In this document: one piece after another, positions 8,095 through 14,441 of the stretch
Layout of the letters: each line of letters starts with the position of its first letter
Position numbering within the stretch: position 1 is the stretch's first letter
DNA from: an uncultured Bacilli bacterium
GTDB lineage: Bacteria; Bacillota_I; Bacilli_A; RF39; UBA660
Assembly: GCA_910579535.1 (NCBI GenBank)
Contig: CAJTUR010000022.1
Coordinates: 1 to 26,136 of the forward strand
Length of the DNA: 26,136 nucleotides
Reading direction: 5' to 3'
Notes under the pieces: generated by a model
The model's database searches: none
Seen by the model: the letters and a program-made list of their open reading frames with translations, nothing else
What the model was told of the DNA's origin: nothing
Position numbers and translations under genes: made by a program

Positions 8095-8112
8095 GAAAGT
8101 TTTTGTTAAAAT
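8084..8112 (+). promoter_or_regulatory. Promoter of the Crp/Fnr-like regulator gene
   Basis: TTGCAA (8084-8089), 17 bases, TAAAAT (8107-8112). The -35 is the right half of the palindrome, so a bound dimer should block RNA polymerase. The start would be near 8119, about 27 bases before the ATG. Confidence 0.5.
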
Positions 8113-8145
8113 AATTTTAGAACAAATTTGAAAGGGCTTGAAACT

Positions 8146-8781
8146 ATGCTAGATAATGGGCAAAAAAAAATAAAAGATTTACAATTAGAAGTCATGTCAA
8201 ACTGTGTCAATATAAAAAAAAAGAATTTTAAAAAAGGCGAATACATTTTAAGTTTTGGACTCAGACAAAAAGTCATTGGCTTTATTCTATCAGGAAAGGC
8301 AGACATCATTCGAATCACAATTGATGGAGAAGCTTCAATTATTCAAAAATTAACCACAGGCTCGATTTTTAATGATGCCTTTTCTTGTTTTTCCAAAGAT
8401 AGCGTTTTTGTTATTAGCAAAACCGATACTGAAATTTTTTTCATCGATTACCCCATTATATTTAAAAATTGTCCAGTTAAATGCCCTTATCACAATCATT
8501 TAATAGACCAATTACTAAACTTAATCACTGAAAACAATATAAAAGCCAATGAAAAAATCGAGATTTTAACTCATAATAAAATTCGTGACCGAATTCTTGC
8601 CTACATTTCAATAAATATTGGGAATTCAAACACTACTTTAATAACAATTCCCTATTCTTTTACAGAATTAGCTGAATATTTATGTGTGGATCGAAGTAGT
8701 TTAATGCGTGAACTAAAAAAAATGGAAGAAGAAAAGTTGATTAAAAGAGAAAATAAAACCCTTATTTTATTAAACGTTTAA
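8146..8781 (+). CDS. Crp/Fnr family transcriptional regulator
   Basis: A 211-residue regulator: cyclic-nucleotide-binding-type beta-roll (about 25-105), a dimerisation helix (about 115-145) and a winged helix-turn-helix (about 172-205, FTELAEYLCVDRSSLMRELKKM). The sensor part has four cysteines, C20, C81, C109 and C113 (the last two as CPVKC), and C180 is in the DNA-binding domain. Four sensor cysteines recall the Fe-S ligands of FNR, but their positions differ and an Fe-S cluster is not shown. The cAMP-contacting residues of CRP are not evident. The start is the ATG at 8146, eight bases after GAAAGGG; a TTG further out (8128) precedes that site and is rejected. Divergent from nrdD with a shared palindrome; the 3' end overlaps sigG by 20 bases tail to tail. 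Control of anaerobic dNTP synthesis is inferred. Confidence 0.88.
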   Translation: MLDNGQKKIKDLQLEVMSNCVNIKKKNFKKGEYILSFGLRQKVIGFILSGKADIIRITIDGEASIIQKLTTGSIFNDAFSCFSKDSVFVISKTDTEIFFIDYPIIFKNCPVKCPYHNHLIDQLLNLITENNIKANEKIEILTHNKIRDRILAYISINIGNSNTTLITIPYSFTELAEYLCVDRSSLMRELKKMEEEKLIKRENKTLILLNV

Positions 8782-9538
8782 CATTGCTTATAGCATTTTT
8801 TTCAATTCGAGACACTTGAGCTTGACTAATGTGTAGAGCTTCTGCAATTTCCATTTGTGTTTTCCCAATAATAAAACGTTCCATTAAAACATTTCTTTCT
8901 CGTTCTTTAATCTTATTTAAAGCTCTTCTTAATGAAATCAACATATCTTTATCTTGATTCGAATCTTTCTTATCAGCAATTTGGTCCATCAAATAAATGG
9001 TATCTCCTCCATCATTATAAATGGGTTCAAAAATACTTTTTGGCTCTTTTAACGAATCTAAAGCATAATTAATTTGATATTCCGAAATAGATAACGTTTT
9101 GGCAATCTCTTCATTCGTAGGATAATTCCCATGATTTTTTAAATACTCTTCTTTAAACTTCAAAATTTGATACGCCAAATCTTTTATGCTTCGACTTACC
9201 CGTATGGATGTATTGTCCCGAATATACCTTTTAATCTCTCCAATAATAAGAGGTACAGCATAAGTTGATAACTTTAAATTGTAAGACAAATCAAAATTAT
9301 CAATAGCTTTTATAAGCCCAATCACTCCAATTTGAAACAAATCATCTAGATTATGTTTATCTTTATTAAATCGTTTTAATATACTTAAAACTAATTTTAG
9401 ATTCGCTTCAATTAATTTATCTTTAGCTTTTAAATCCCCACTTTGATACTGTTTAAATAATTCATTCATTTCACTTTGTTTCAAAACAATAATTTCACTT
9501 GTATTAATACCAGTAATATCTACGCTCTTTTTATTCAA
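8762..9538 (-). CDS. sigG: Sporulation sigma factor SigG (forespore)
   Basis: A 258-residue sigma-70 family factor with regions 2 (about 40-110, DDLFQIGVIGLIKAIDNFD), 3 and 4 (IGKTQMEIAEALHISQAQVSRIEK). The stretch STYAVPLIIGEIKRYIRDN and especially FEPIYNDGGD next to LMDQIAD match SigG rather than SigF. SigG directs late forespore transcription. The start is assigned to TTG at 9538: this gives N-K-K-S-V-D-I-T-G-I-N-T-S, which aligns with the start of Bacillus SigG, and AAAGGACT lies about ten bases upstream. A GTG at 9556 would add six residues but has no ribosome-binding site. Unlike in Bacillus, no spoIIGA-sigE lies next to it; it sits between a Crp/Fnr gene and a kinase-like gene. Confidence 0.92.
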   Translation of the reverse strand: MNKKSVDITGINTSEIIVLKQSEMNELFKQYQSGDLKAKDKLIEANLKLVLSILKRFNKDKHNLDDLFQIGVIGLIKAIDNFDLSYNLKLSTYAVPLIIGEIKRYIRDNTSIRVSRSIKDLAYQILKFKEEYLKNHGNYPTNEEIAKTLSISEYQINYALDSLKEPKSIFEPIYNDGGDTIYLMDQIADKKDSNQDKDMLISLRRALNKIKERERNVLMERFIIGKTQMEIAEALHISQAQVSRIEKNAISNVKRLIK

Positions 9539-9559
9539 AATAAACAGTCCTTTCACTAC

Positions 9560-9589
9560 TGTTTTGTCATAAAAAAAACTTTTTTATTC
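9560..9589 (-). promoter_or_regulatory. Possible forespore-type promoter of sigG
   Basis: The minus strand has GAATA (9585-9589), 16 bases and GACAAAACA (9560-9568). This loosely resembles the SigF/SigG pattern (G-A-T-A-like -35, G-rich start then A-n-A -10), and there is no good sigma-A promoter here. The match is imperfect and the region is very A/T-rich, so this is tentative. Confidence 0.25.
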
Positions 9590-9595
9590 ATTTTA

Positions 9596-9604
9596 TGATA
9601 AAAT
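9596..9604 (+). promoter_or_regulatory. Extended -10 promoter of the first kinase-like gene
   Basis: TGATAAAAT (TG at 9596-9597, hexamer 9599-9604) precedes the gene by 24 bases. The preceding TATTCATTTTA segment is repeated before the second paralogue, so the promoter was duplicated with the gene. No clear -35. Confidence 0.45.
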
Positions 9605-9628
9605 TAAAGAGAAGAAGGTAATAAATTT

Positions 9629-10579
9629 ATGAAAAATGTAAAAAGAACAAATGGTTTTATTGATTTAGATGAACTAGAAAAAGACTCAAATTTTAAAATA
9701 ATTCCTTGGCCAGAAGGAATAGATAATGAATACTGTTGCTCCAACGTTCAGTTTATTTTTTCTTATGAGGACGAAGAGTTTATTTATAAAACTCCTGAAT
9801 ATACATGTCAATGCTATTATGAATTAATTGCTGAAGAACTAGCACATGATTTTTCTATACCCACAGCTCACTATGATTTAGCTAAGTCACACGAATATGG
9901 GGAAGGTGTCATTTCAAAAAATTTTAAACTGCCAAATACAACTTACATTAGAGGAGACATAATTTTAAAAGATTATGTAAAAAATTGTTTATATAAAGAT
10001 AAGGTTCTAAACAATTTTGAAATTGAAAAAGAAACAGAAATCTATAATAATCTAGAAGCCATTTGGGGCTCTTTCGAATATCGATATCTTAATCACCCTA
10101 ATCGAATAGAAATCGTAAATAAATTAATGAGTCAATTGGTAGATATGTTTATTTTTGATACATTAACAGGACATAATGACCGTCACATCAAAAATTGGGG
10201 TATTGCTGAAAATAAAGATGAAATATTCTTACAACCTCTCTATGATAATGAATTCATTTTATTTAATGAAACCTATTTTTACTTTACTCCTCATACAGAA
10301 TCTAATAAAGGTTCTTACTTAAATTTCAATGAAGGATTAAAAAAATCACTTTCAGAATTTCTTAGTGTTTCTGATGATGAATTCATAGAAAGATTAAAAG
10401 AAAAAATCCCACTTATTACCAAGGAGAATATTGATAACATAATTTTAAGAATAGAAAAAAGAATCAAAGCACCTATTCCTAAAGGCATAAAAAAACAAGT
10501 CAGTACTAATTTTAAAAAAATAGAAATACTAGTAAAAACAGTGATATCTGAATACGAAGAAAATAAAAAAACAAGATAA
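9629..10579 (+). CDS. HipA/CtkA-like protein kinase, copy 1
   Basis: A 316-residue protein with HipA-type kinase marks. A candidate nucleotide-binding lysine is K54 (FIYKTPEY), with a helix holding E65/E69. The catalytic loop is GHNDRHIKNWG (D184, N189) and the metal-binding aspartate is in LQPLYDNE (D206), matching the order seen in HipA and Helicobacter CtkA. The N-terminal HipA subdomain is missing, and at about 320 residues the size is that of CtkA rather than full HipA (about 440). No HipB-like antitoxin gene lies beside it. The next gene is a clear paralogue with the same promoter element and identical DNA stretches (33 bases at the start, 44 bases at 10093-10136). Substrate and role are unknown; toxin, Ser/Thr signalling kinase or phage defence are open. 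AGAAGAAGG lies about ten bases before the ATG. Confidence 0.8.
   Translation: MKNVKRTNGFIDLDELEKDSNFKIIPWPEGIDNEYCCSNVQFIFSYEDEEFIYKTPEYTCQCYYELIAEELAHDFSIPTAHYDLAKSHEYGEGVISKNFKLPNTTYIRGDIILKDYVKNCLYKDKVLNNFEIEKETEIYNNLEAIWGSFEYRYLNHPNRIEIVNKLMSQLVDMFIFDTLTGHNDRHIKNWGIAENKDEIFLQPLYDNEFILFNETYFYFTPHTESNKGSYLNFNEGLKKSLSEFLSVSDDEFIERLKEKIPLITKENIDNIILRIEKRIKAPIPKGIKKQVSTNFKKIEILVKTVISEYEENKKTR
10093..10136 (+). repeat. 44-base direct repeat inside the two kinase-like genes (copy 1)
   Basis: This 44-base stretch is identical to 11125-11168. Identity extends through synonymous positions, while the flanks have diverged, which suggests a fairly recent duplication or gene conversion. Confidence 0.8.
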
Positions 10580-10621
10580 TCTTTTACTTTCTCCTAAATA
10601 AAAGATTTTGTATTCATTTTA

Positions 10622-10630
10622 TGTTAAAAT
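10622..10630 (+). promoter_or_regulatory. Extended -10 promoter of the second kinase-like gene
   Basis: TGTTAAAAT (TG at 10622-10623, hexamer 10625-10630). Positions 10611-10630 differ from 9585-9604 by one base. No clear -35. Confidence 0.45.
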
Positions 10631-10653
10631 AAAAAAAGAAAGCTGTGACTATT

Positions 10654-11610
10654 ATGAAAAATGTAAAAAGAACAAATGGTTTTATTAATTTAGATGAGCT
10701 CGCTAATGACCCAAGCTTTAGAATGATTCCTTGGCGTAATAATGAATCAATGGTAGAAGAATTTGGCCATTCTCATATTAAATACATCTTTTATTACAAC
10801 AATGAAATCTATATTTACAAAACTCCTGATTATACACACCAATGTTATTATGAATTAATTGCTGAAGAACTGGCACACGATTTTTCTATACCTACCACTC
10901 ACTATGATTTAGCCTATAAATCTGGAGAGGGCAAAGGTGTTATTTCTAAAAATTTTAAACTTGCCAATCATAATTATACAAAAGGTTACGACCTCTTAAA
11001 AGATTATGTAAAAAATTGTTTATACAAAAATAAAAATATAACAGATTTTGATACAGATGAAGAAATAGAAAAATACAATTGTCTAGAAGGAGTATGGGCC
11101 GCCTTTGAGTATCGTTATCTTAGCCACCCTAATCGAATAGAAATCGTAAATAAATTAATGAGTCAATTAGTAGATATTTTTATCTTTGATGTATTAACAG
11201 GACAAACCGACCGTCACGAAGAAAATTGGGGTATTGTCGAAAACGACGAAGAAATTTTTTTACAGCCCCTATTTGATAATGATAGACTTTTATATATGGA
11301 CAATGATTTTTGCTTTAGTACTCAGACAGACAATCACATTCATTATTCTTTAAAATTCACTCAAGGAATAGAAAAACTCCTTCATGATTTTCTAAGCGTT
11401 TCATCTGCAGAATTTATAGAAAAATTGAAATCAAAAATACCTCTAATTTCAAAAGAAAATATAGAAAAAGTATTTTTAAGAATGGAAGAAAGAATCGAAT
11501 TTGCTGTTCCTTCACATATAAAAGAAAAAGTTTACGCTAATTTTGAAACTATAAAAGCAATTGTAAAAACAGCATTATCGGAATATGAAGAAAAAAGAAT
11601 TACAAGATAA
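10654..11610 (+). CDS. HipA/CtkA-like protein kinase, copy 2
   Basis: A 318-residue paralogue of the preceding gene, very similar along its whole length. Candidate K56 (YIYKTPDY), catalytic loop TGQTDRHEENWG (D186, N191) and LQPLFDND (D208) are all kept, so both copies look catalytically competent. Differences cluster in residues 20-50, around 90-140 and in 210-235, the likely substrate-facing surfaces. The ATG at 10654 is chosen because the paralogue begins identically (MKNVKRTNGF) and AAAGAAAG is 11 bases upstream; a GTG at 10645 lies too close to that site. The 3' end stops two bases short of the convergent tyrosine phosphatase gene. Function unknown; divergence of the surfaces with retained active site suggests different targets. 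Confidence 0.8.
   Translation: MKNVKRTNGFINLDELANDPSFRMIPWRNNESMVEEFGHSHIKYIFYYNNEIYIYKTPDYTHQCYYELIAEELAHDFSIPTTHYDLAYKSGEGKGVISKNFKLANHNYTKGYDLLKDYVKNCLYKNKNITDFDTDEEIEKYNCLEGVWAAFEYRYLSHPNRIEIVNKLMSQLVDIFIFDVLTGQTDRHEENWGIVENDEEIFLQPLFDNDRLLYMDNDFCFSTQTDNHIHYSLKFTQGIEKLLHDFLSVSSAEFIEKLKSKIPLISKENIEKVFLRMEERIEFAVPSHIKEKVYANFETIKAIVKTALSEYEEKRITR
11125..11168 (+). repeat. 44-base direct repeat inside the two kinase-like genes (copy 2)
   Basis: Identical to 10093-10136; see that entry. Confidence 0.8.
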
Positions 11611-11612
11611 CA

Positions 11613-12068
11613 TTATAATTCTTTTTCTTTACAAAACTCATAAAAAGCAAAACACCCCTCTAAAATATCTACATAAGTACTTTCAAAATCTCTAGTATAC
11701 CAAGGGTCTTTTATATCTCTTGGTTGCTTCGTAAAATCTAAAAGTCGAAAGACTTTTTCTTTTTTTCCATTACAAATTCTTGTAATTGCTTCGATATTAA
11801 TTTGTTCCATAGCAATGATATAATCGTATTTTTCATAATCCTCCAATTTTAATACTTTTGCTTCTCTTTCTTGAAAATCTATTTTCTTTTCTTGTAACTT
11901 CTCTTTTGCTAAATAGTAAATAGAATTTCCTACCTCTTCTTTACTTGTTGCTCGAGATTCTATCAAAAAATCAGTTCTTCCTTTTCTCCTCACAATCTCT
12001 TTAAAAATAAACTCTGCCATCGGCGACCTACATATATTTCCTAAACAGACAAACACTACTTTTATCAT
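11613..12068 (-). CDS. Low-molecular-weight protein-tyrosine-phosphatase
   Basis: A 151-residue LMW-PTP. The P-loop is CLGNICRS (C8 nucleophile, R14), beginning at residue 8 as usual, and the general acid is D121 in DPWY. 'ESRATSKEEVGN' corresponds to the SAGTS region of the family. Such enzymes remove phosphate from protein tyrosines, often of BY-kinases in exopolysaccharide control, or from phosphoarginine (YwlE type). The aromatic DPWY and lack of a neighbouring BY-kinase leave the substrate open. AAGGA lies seven bases before the ATG. It is convergent with the second HipA/CtkA-like gene, separated by two bases; a functional link to those kinases is speculation. Confidence 0.93.
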   Translation of the reverse strand: MIKVVFVCLGNICRSPMAEFIFKEIVRRKGRTDFLIESRATSKEEVGNSIYYLAKEKLQEKKIDFQEREAKVLKLEDYEKYDYIIAMEQINIEAITRICNGKKEKVFRLLDFTKQPRDIKDPWYTRDFESTYVDILEGCFAFYEFCKEKEL

Positions 12069-12103
12069 TTAAATTCCTTCTTTCCAAAAAGTATTTTTGA
12101 CTC

Positions 12104-12131
12104 AAAAAAACTCTTTTTTTAATAAAGAGTT
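12104..12131 (-). terminator. Terminator of natAB
   Basis: AACTCTTT and AAAGAGTT (12109-12116 with 12124-12131) pair around a seven-base loop, followed by seven T on the minus strand, five bases past the natB stop. Confidence 0.7.
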
Positions 12132-12135
12132 CTTT

Positions 12136-13455
12136 TTATCTTTCTTTTAAAGATTTAAATATTTTTTTCCATAAATCTTGACTGGAATAATTTAAAATAC
12201 CCACTTTATAAATACGAAGTCCAAAATGGAATAATAAGTAGGTGACAACACCACATATAAGAGTAGATAAAGCAAGCTCAAAGATGGATATCTGACCGAG
12301 TAGGAAAATCACAGGGGCGATTAAGAAAGAAAGCATAGGTATATAAGCCATCACTTTTACAAATAGCGCACCTTCAAAAGCCGAAGCCATAATGGCAATA
12401 TAGTAGCCTACTAATAAAATAATCATTAAAGGGGTTTGAAGTTGTTGATAGTCTTCAATATTAGTAGTCATTGAAGCAAGAACTCCCGCAAGTGTTGCAT
12501 AGGCAAGAAAACTAAATAAGAAAAGTAAAATAATAAAAGGCAACCCTTGAATTAATAAATCAAGTACTCCTGTATTCTTAACGGTATCAAGTGTCTCCGT
12601 AATAAATCCTGAAACATCACTATTCATTCCCCCAAGTATCGAAGCACCAAGTAGCTTTCGAACAACAAAAGCAATGAGCACATCAACAAATAATACCAAC
12701 GCCTGAATTAAAACAAAAGCCGTAGATGCAATAATCTTTGATGAAAAATGAACCTTTGGTGAAACATTGGAAATAATAATCTCCATACTTCTTGTTGATT
12801 TCTCATCATTAATTTCAGCACCAATCATCTGAGTTAACATCGTAATAAGTAAGAAGAAAGGAACAATCATAACCACGATAAGACCCGATGAAACAATGTC
12901 TTTCCCTTCAGCATTCGAGTCAAGTTCTGGATTAGTCACATTTTTTTGTATCGATACATTACTTGTCAAGGCTTGTATGTCTTCTTCACTCATTCCACTA
13001 TGTTGCAAAACATAAGCTGACTTCACTTGATTTAAGCTGTTTTGAAAGAGTTGTTCTGTTAAGGTATCAATTGGATCAAAACTAATCACATCAGCTTTAA
13101 TATATTCTAAATCAGAAGATTGAATAGTTAAAATAATGTCTTCTTTTTCTTTTATTTCTTCTTTTAATTCTTCTATATTTTTAGTCGTATTCTCCAGTTC
13201 ATAATTTCCTAAATCTTCTAATTTTTCAGATAAAGCCTTAAAATTAGTTTCAAAAAGAGAATAAGCATTTGCATCATCTACCACATAAACTTTCGTTACA
13301 TTTTGAAAATCCCCACCAAAAAAACTAATAATACGATCAACATTAATAATACCAATTAATAAAACCAAAATTAAAATGTTTGCCACTTTAAACCATTTGG
13401 TATCTAATTTTTTCTTAAGACTTTGTTTAACTAAAAATTTTAGTTTATTCTTCAT
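12136..13455 (-). CDS. natB: ABC-2 type exporter permease, NatB family
   Basis: A 439-residue permease with one N-terminal membrane helix (about 25-43), a large extracytoplasmic domain (about 50-185) and a C-terminal block of five to six helices, the NatB/ABC-2 layout. 'GAEINDEKSTRSMEIIISNVSP' after the second helix is the typical NatB-family cytoplasmic loop. It would form the exporter with NatA; family members export Na+ or confer resistance to antimicrobial peptides and solvents, so the substrate is not certain. The ATG at 13455 has AGGTG six bases upstream and overlaps the end of natA by 11 bases; a GTG at 13464 falls inside that ribosome-binding site and is rejected. Expression depends on the G-tract promoter ahead of natA. 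Confidence 0.88.
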   Translation of the reverse strand: MKNKLKFLVKQSLKKKLDTKWFKVANILILVLLIGIINVDRIISFFGGDFQNVTKVYVVDDANAYSLFETNFKALSEKLEDLGNYELENTTKNIEELKEEIKEKEDIILTIQSSDLEYIKADVISFDPIDTLTEQLFQNSLNQVKSAYVLQHSGMSEEDIQALTSNVSIQKNVTNPELDSNAEGKDIVSSGLIVVMIVPFFLLITMLTQMIGAEINDEKSTRSMEIIISNVSPKVHFSSKIIASTAFVLIQALVLFVDVLIAFVVRKLLGASILGGMNSDVSGFITETLDTVKNTGVLDLLIQGLPFIILLFLFSFLAYATLAGVLASMTTNIEDYQQLQTPLMIILLVGYYIAIMASAFEGALFVKVMAYIPMLSFLIAPVIFLLGQISIFELALSTLICGVVTYLLFHFGLRIYKVGILNYSSQDLWKKIFKSLKER

Positions 13456-14347
13456 AAGAAGCACCTACTTTCTCTAAGAAAATTTCATTAAGTGTAGCAT
13501 CTTCAACAGCAAATTTAGTTACATTTTTACAATTTTTAATAAAATCAAAAACATCACTAACATTCTCATCACTACTTATTTTTACTACGATTTCATTTTC
13601 GTTTTGTATAACTTCTAGTACTCCACTTACTTTTTGCAATTTTGTTATGTCGACCTCATCACAAACAATATGAATATTTTTCTTTCGATATTCTTTTTTT
13701 ATTTGTTTTAATTCTCCCGATAAGACACTTTTTCCTTTAACCAAAACAACTAACTTTTCGCAAAACATCTCAACGTGTTCCATTCTATGCGATGAAAAAA
13801 TAATACTTGTTCCCTGTTTTTTTAGCTTTTTAATCACATCCATAAACATTTGAACATTAATAGGATCTAAACCAGAAAAAGGCTCATCCAATATTAAAAG
13901 TTTCGGTTCATTAATAATGGCGGTTATAAATTGTACTTTCTGTTGATTTCCTTTAGAAAGTTCTTTTATTTTTCGATCTTTATACTCAGTAATGTGAAAA
14001 TAATTAAGCCACTCATCAAGTTTTTCTACTATTTCTTTTTCTTCCATTCCTTTTAAGATACCATAAAAGATAACTTGTTCTTTAACCGTTAACTTAGTTA
14101 ATAAACTTCTTTCTTCTGTTAAAAAACCCAATTTATTTGTCAAATCATAATTTATAGGTTGTCCATCAATCGTAATGGTTCCACTACTTATATCTAGAAG
14201 TCCATTAATCATTCGAAACGTGGTCGTTTTACCAGCACCATTTACGCCAAGTAACCCAAAAATTTCTCCATCTTTAACGGTAAAAGATAGATCATCTACA
14301 GCTTTATTCTCTCCATAATATTTTGTTACGTGTTCTACTTTTAGCAT
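13445..14347 (-). CDS. natA: ABC transporter ATP-binding protein, NatA family
   Basis: A 300-residue ATPase subunit. Walker A is GVNGAGKT (34-41), the signature is LSKGNQQK (about 130-137), Walker B is LLILDEP (150-156) with the D-loop SGLDP, and the switch histidine is H187. The Q-loop glutamine is replaced by TEER (78-80 region), as is usual in NatA-like ATPases. A C-terminal domain (about 215-300) is of the DUF4162 type. It powers the NatB permease encoded immediately downstream with overlap. The promoter 64-94 bases upstream of the ATG carries a G10 spacer; phase-variable expression is proposed. Substrate assignment beyond a NatAB-like exporter is not possible. Confidence 0.92.
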   Translation of the reverse strand: MLKVEHVTKYYGENKAVDDLSFTVKDGEIFGLLGVNGAGKTTTFRMINGLLDISSGTITIDGQPINYDLTNKLGFLTEERSLLTKLTVKEQVIFYGILKGMEEKEIVEKLDEWLNYFHITEYKDRKIKELSKGNQQKVQFITAIINEPKLLILDEPFSGLDPINVQMFMDVIKKLKKQGTSIIFSSHRMEHVEMFCEKLVVLVKGKSVLSGELKQIKKEYRKKNIHIVCDEVDITKLQKVSGVLEVIQNENEIVVKISSDENVSDVFDFIKNCKNVTKFAVEDATLNEIFLEKVGASYEE

Positions 14348-14410
14348 TTTTTTACACTCTCCCTTAACATTGTAACACTTCTATTCCTAAGAAACAATTT
14401 TTATATTTAA

Positions 14411-14441
14411 ATTATACCCCCCCCCCACTCAATTTTGTCAA
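14411..14441 (-). promoter_or_regulatory. natAB promoter with a G10 tract in the spacer (putative phase-variable switch)
   Basis: The minus strand reads TTGACA (14436-14441), nine bases (AAATTGAGT), ten consecutive G (14417-14426), then TATAAT (14411-14416). Both hexamers are perfect consensus but the spacer is 19 bases; loss of two G would give the ideal 17. The -35 overlaps the stop codon of dacF. Homopolymer slippage in this position switches promoter strength in known phase-variable loci such as Neisseria porA/opc and Bordetella fim. Here the switching itself is inferred. Confidence 0.8.

Noticed and set aside
8106..8318. Minus-strand 70-codon open frame opposite the Crp/Fnr gene
   Set aside because: No ribosome-binding site; lies opposite the sensor domain of a well-supported gene.
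10093..11168. Repeated DNA at 10.1 and 11.1 kb as parts of an insertion element
   Set aside because: The repeats lie in frame at equivalent positions of two paralogous genes, with no terminal inverted repeats or transposase.
9629..11610. The two kinase-like genes as a HipBA toxin-antitoxin module
   Set aside because: No small helix-turn-helix gene lies upstream or downstream of either copy; the neighbours are sigG and a phosphatase.
14417..14426. G10 tract as a G-quadruplex
   Set aside because: A single isolated run cannot form an intramolecular quadruplex with four tracts; the promoter-spacer explanation fits position and neighbours better. A sequencing or assembly error in the homopolymer length remains possible.
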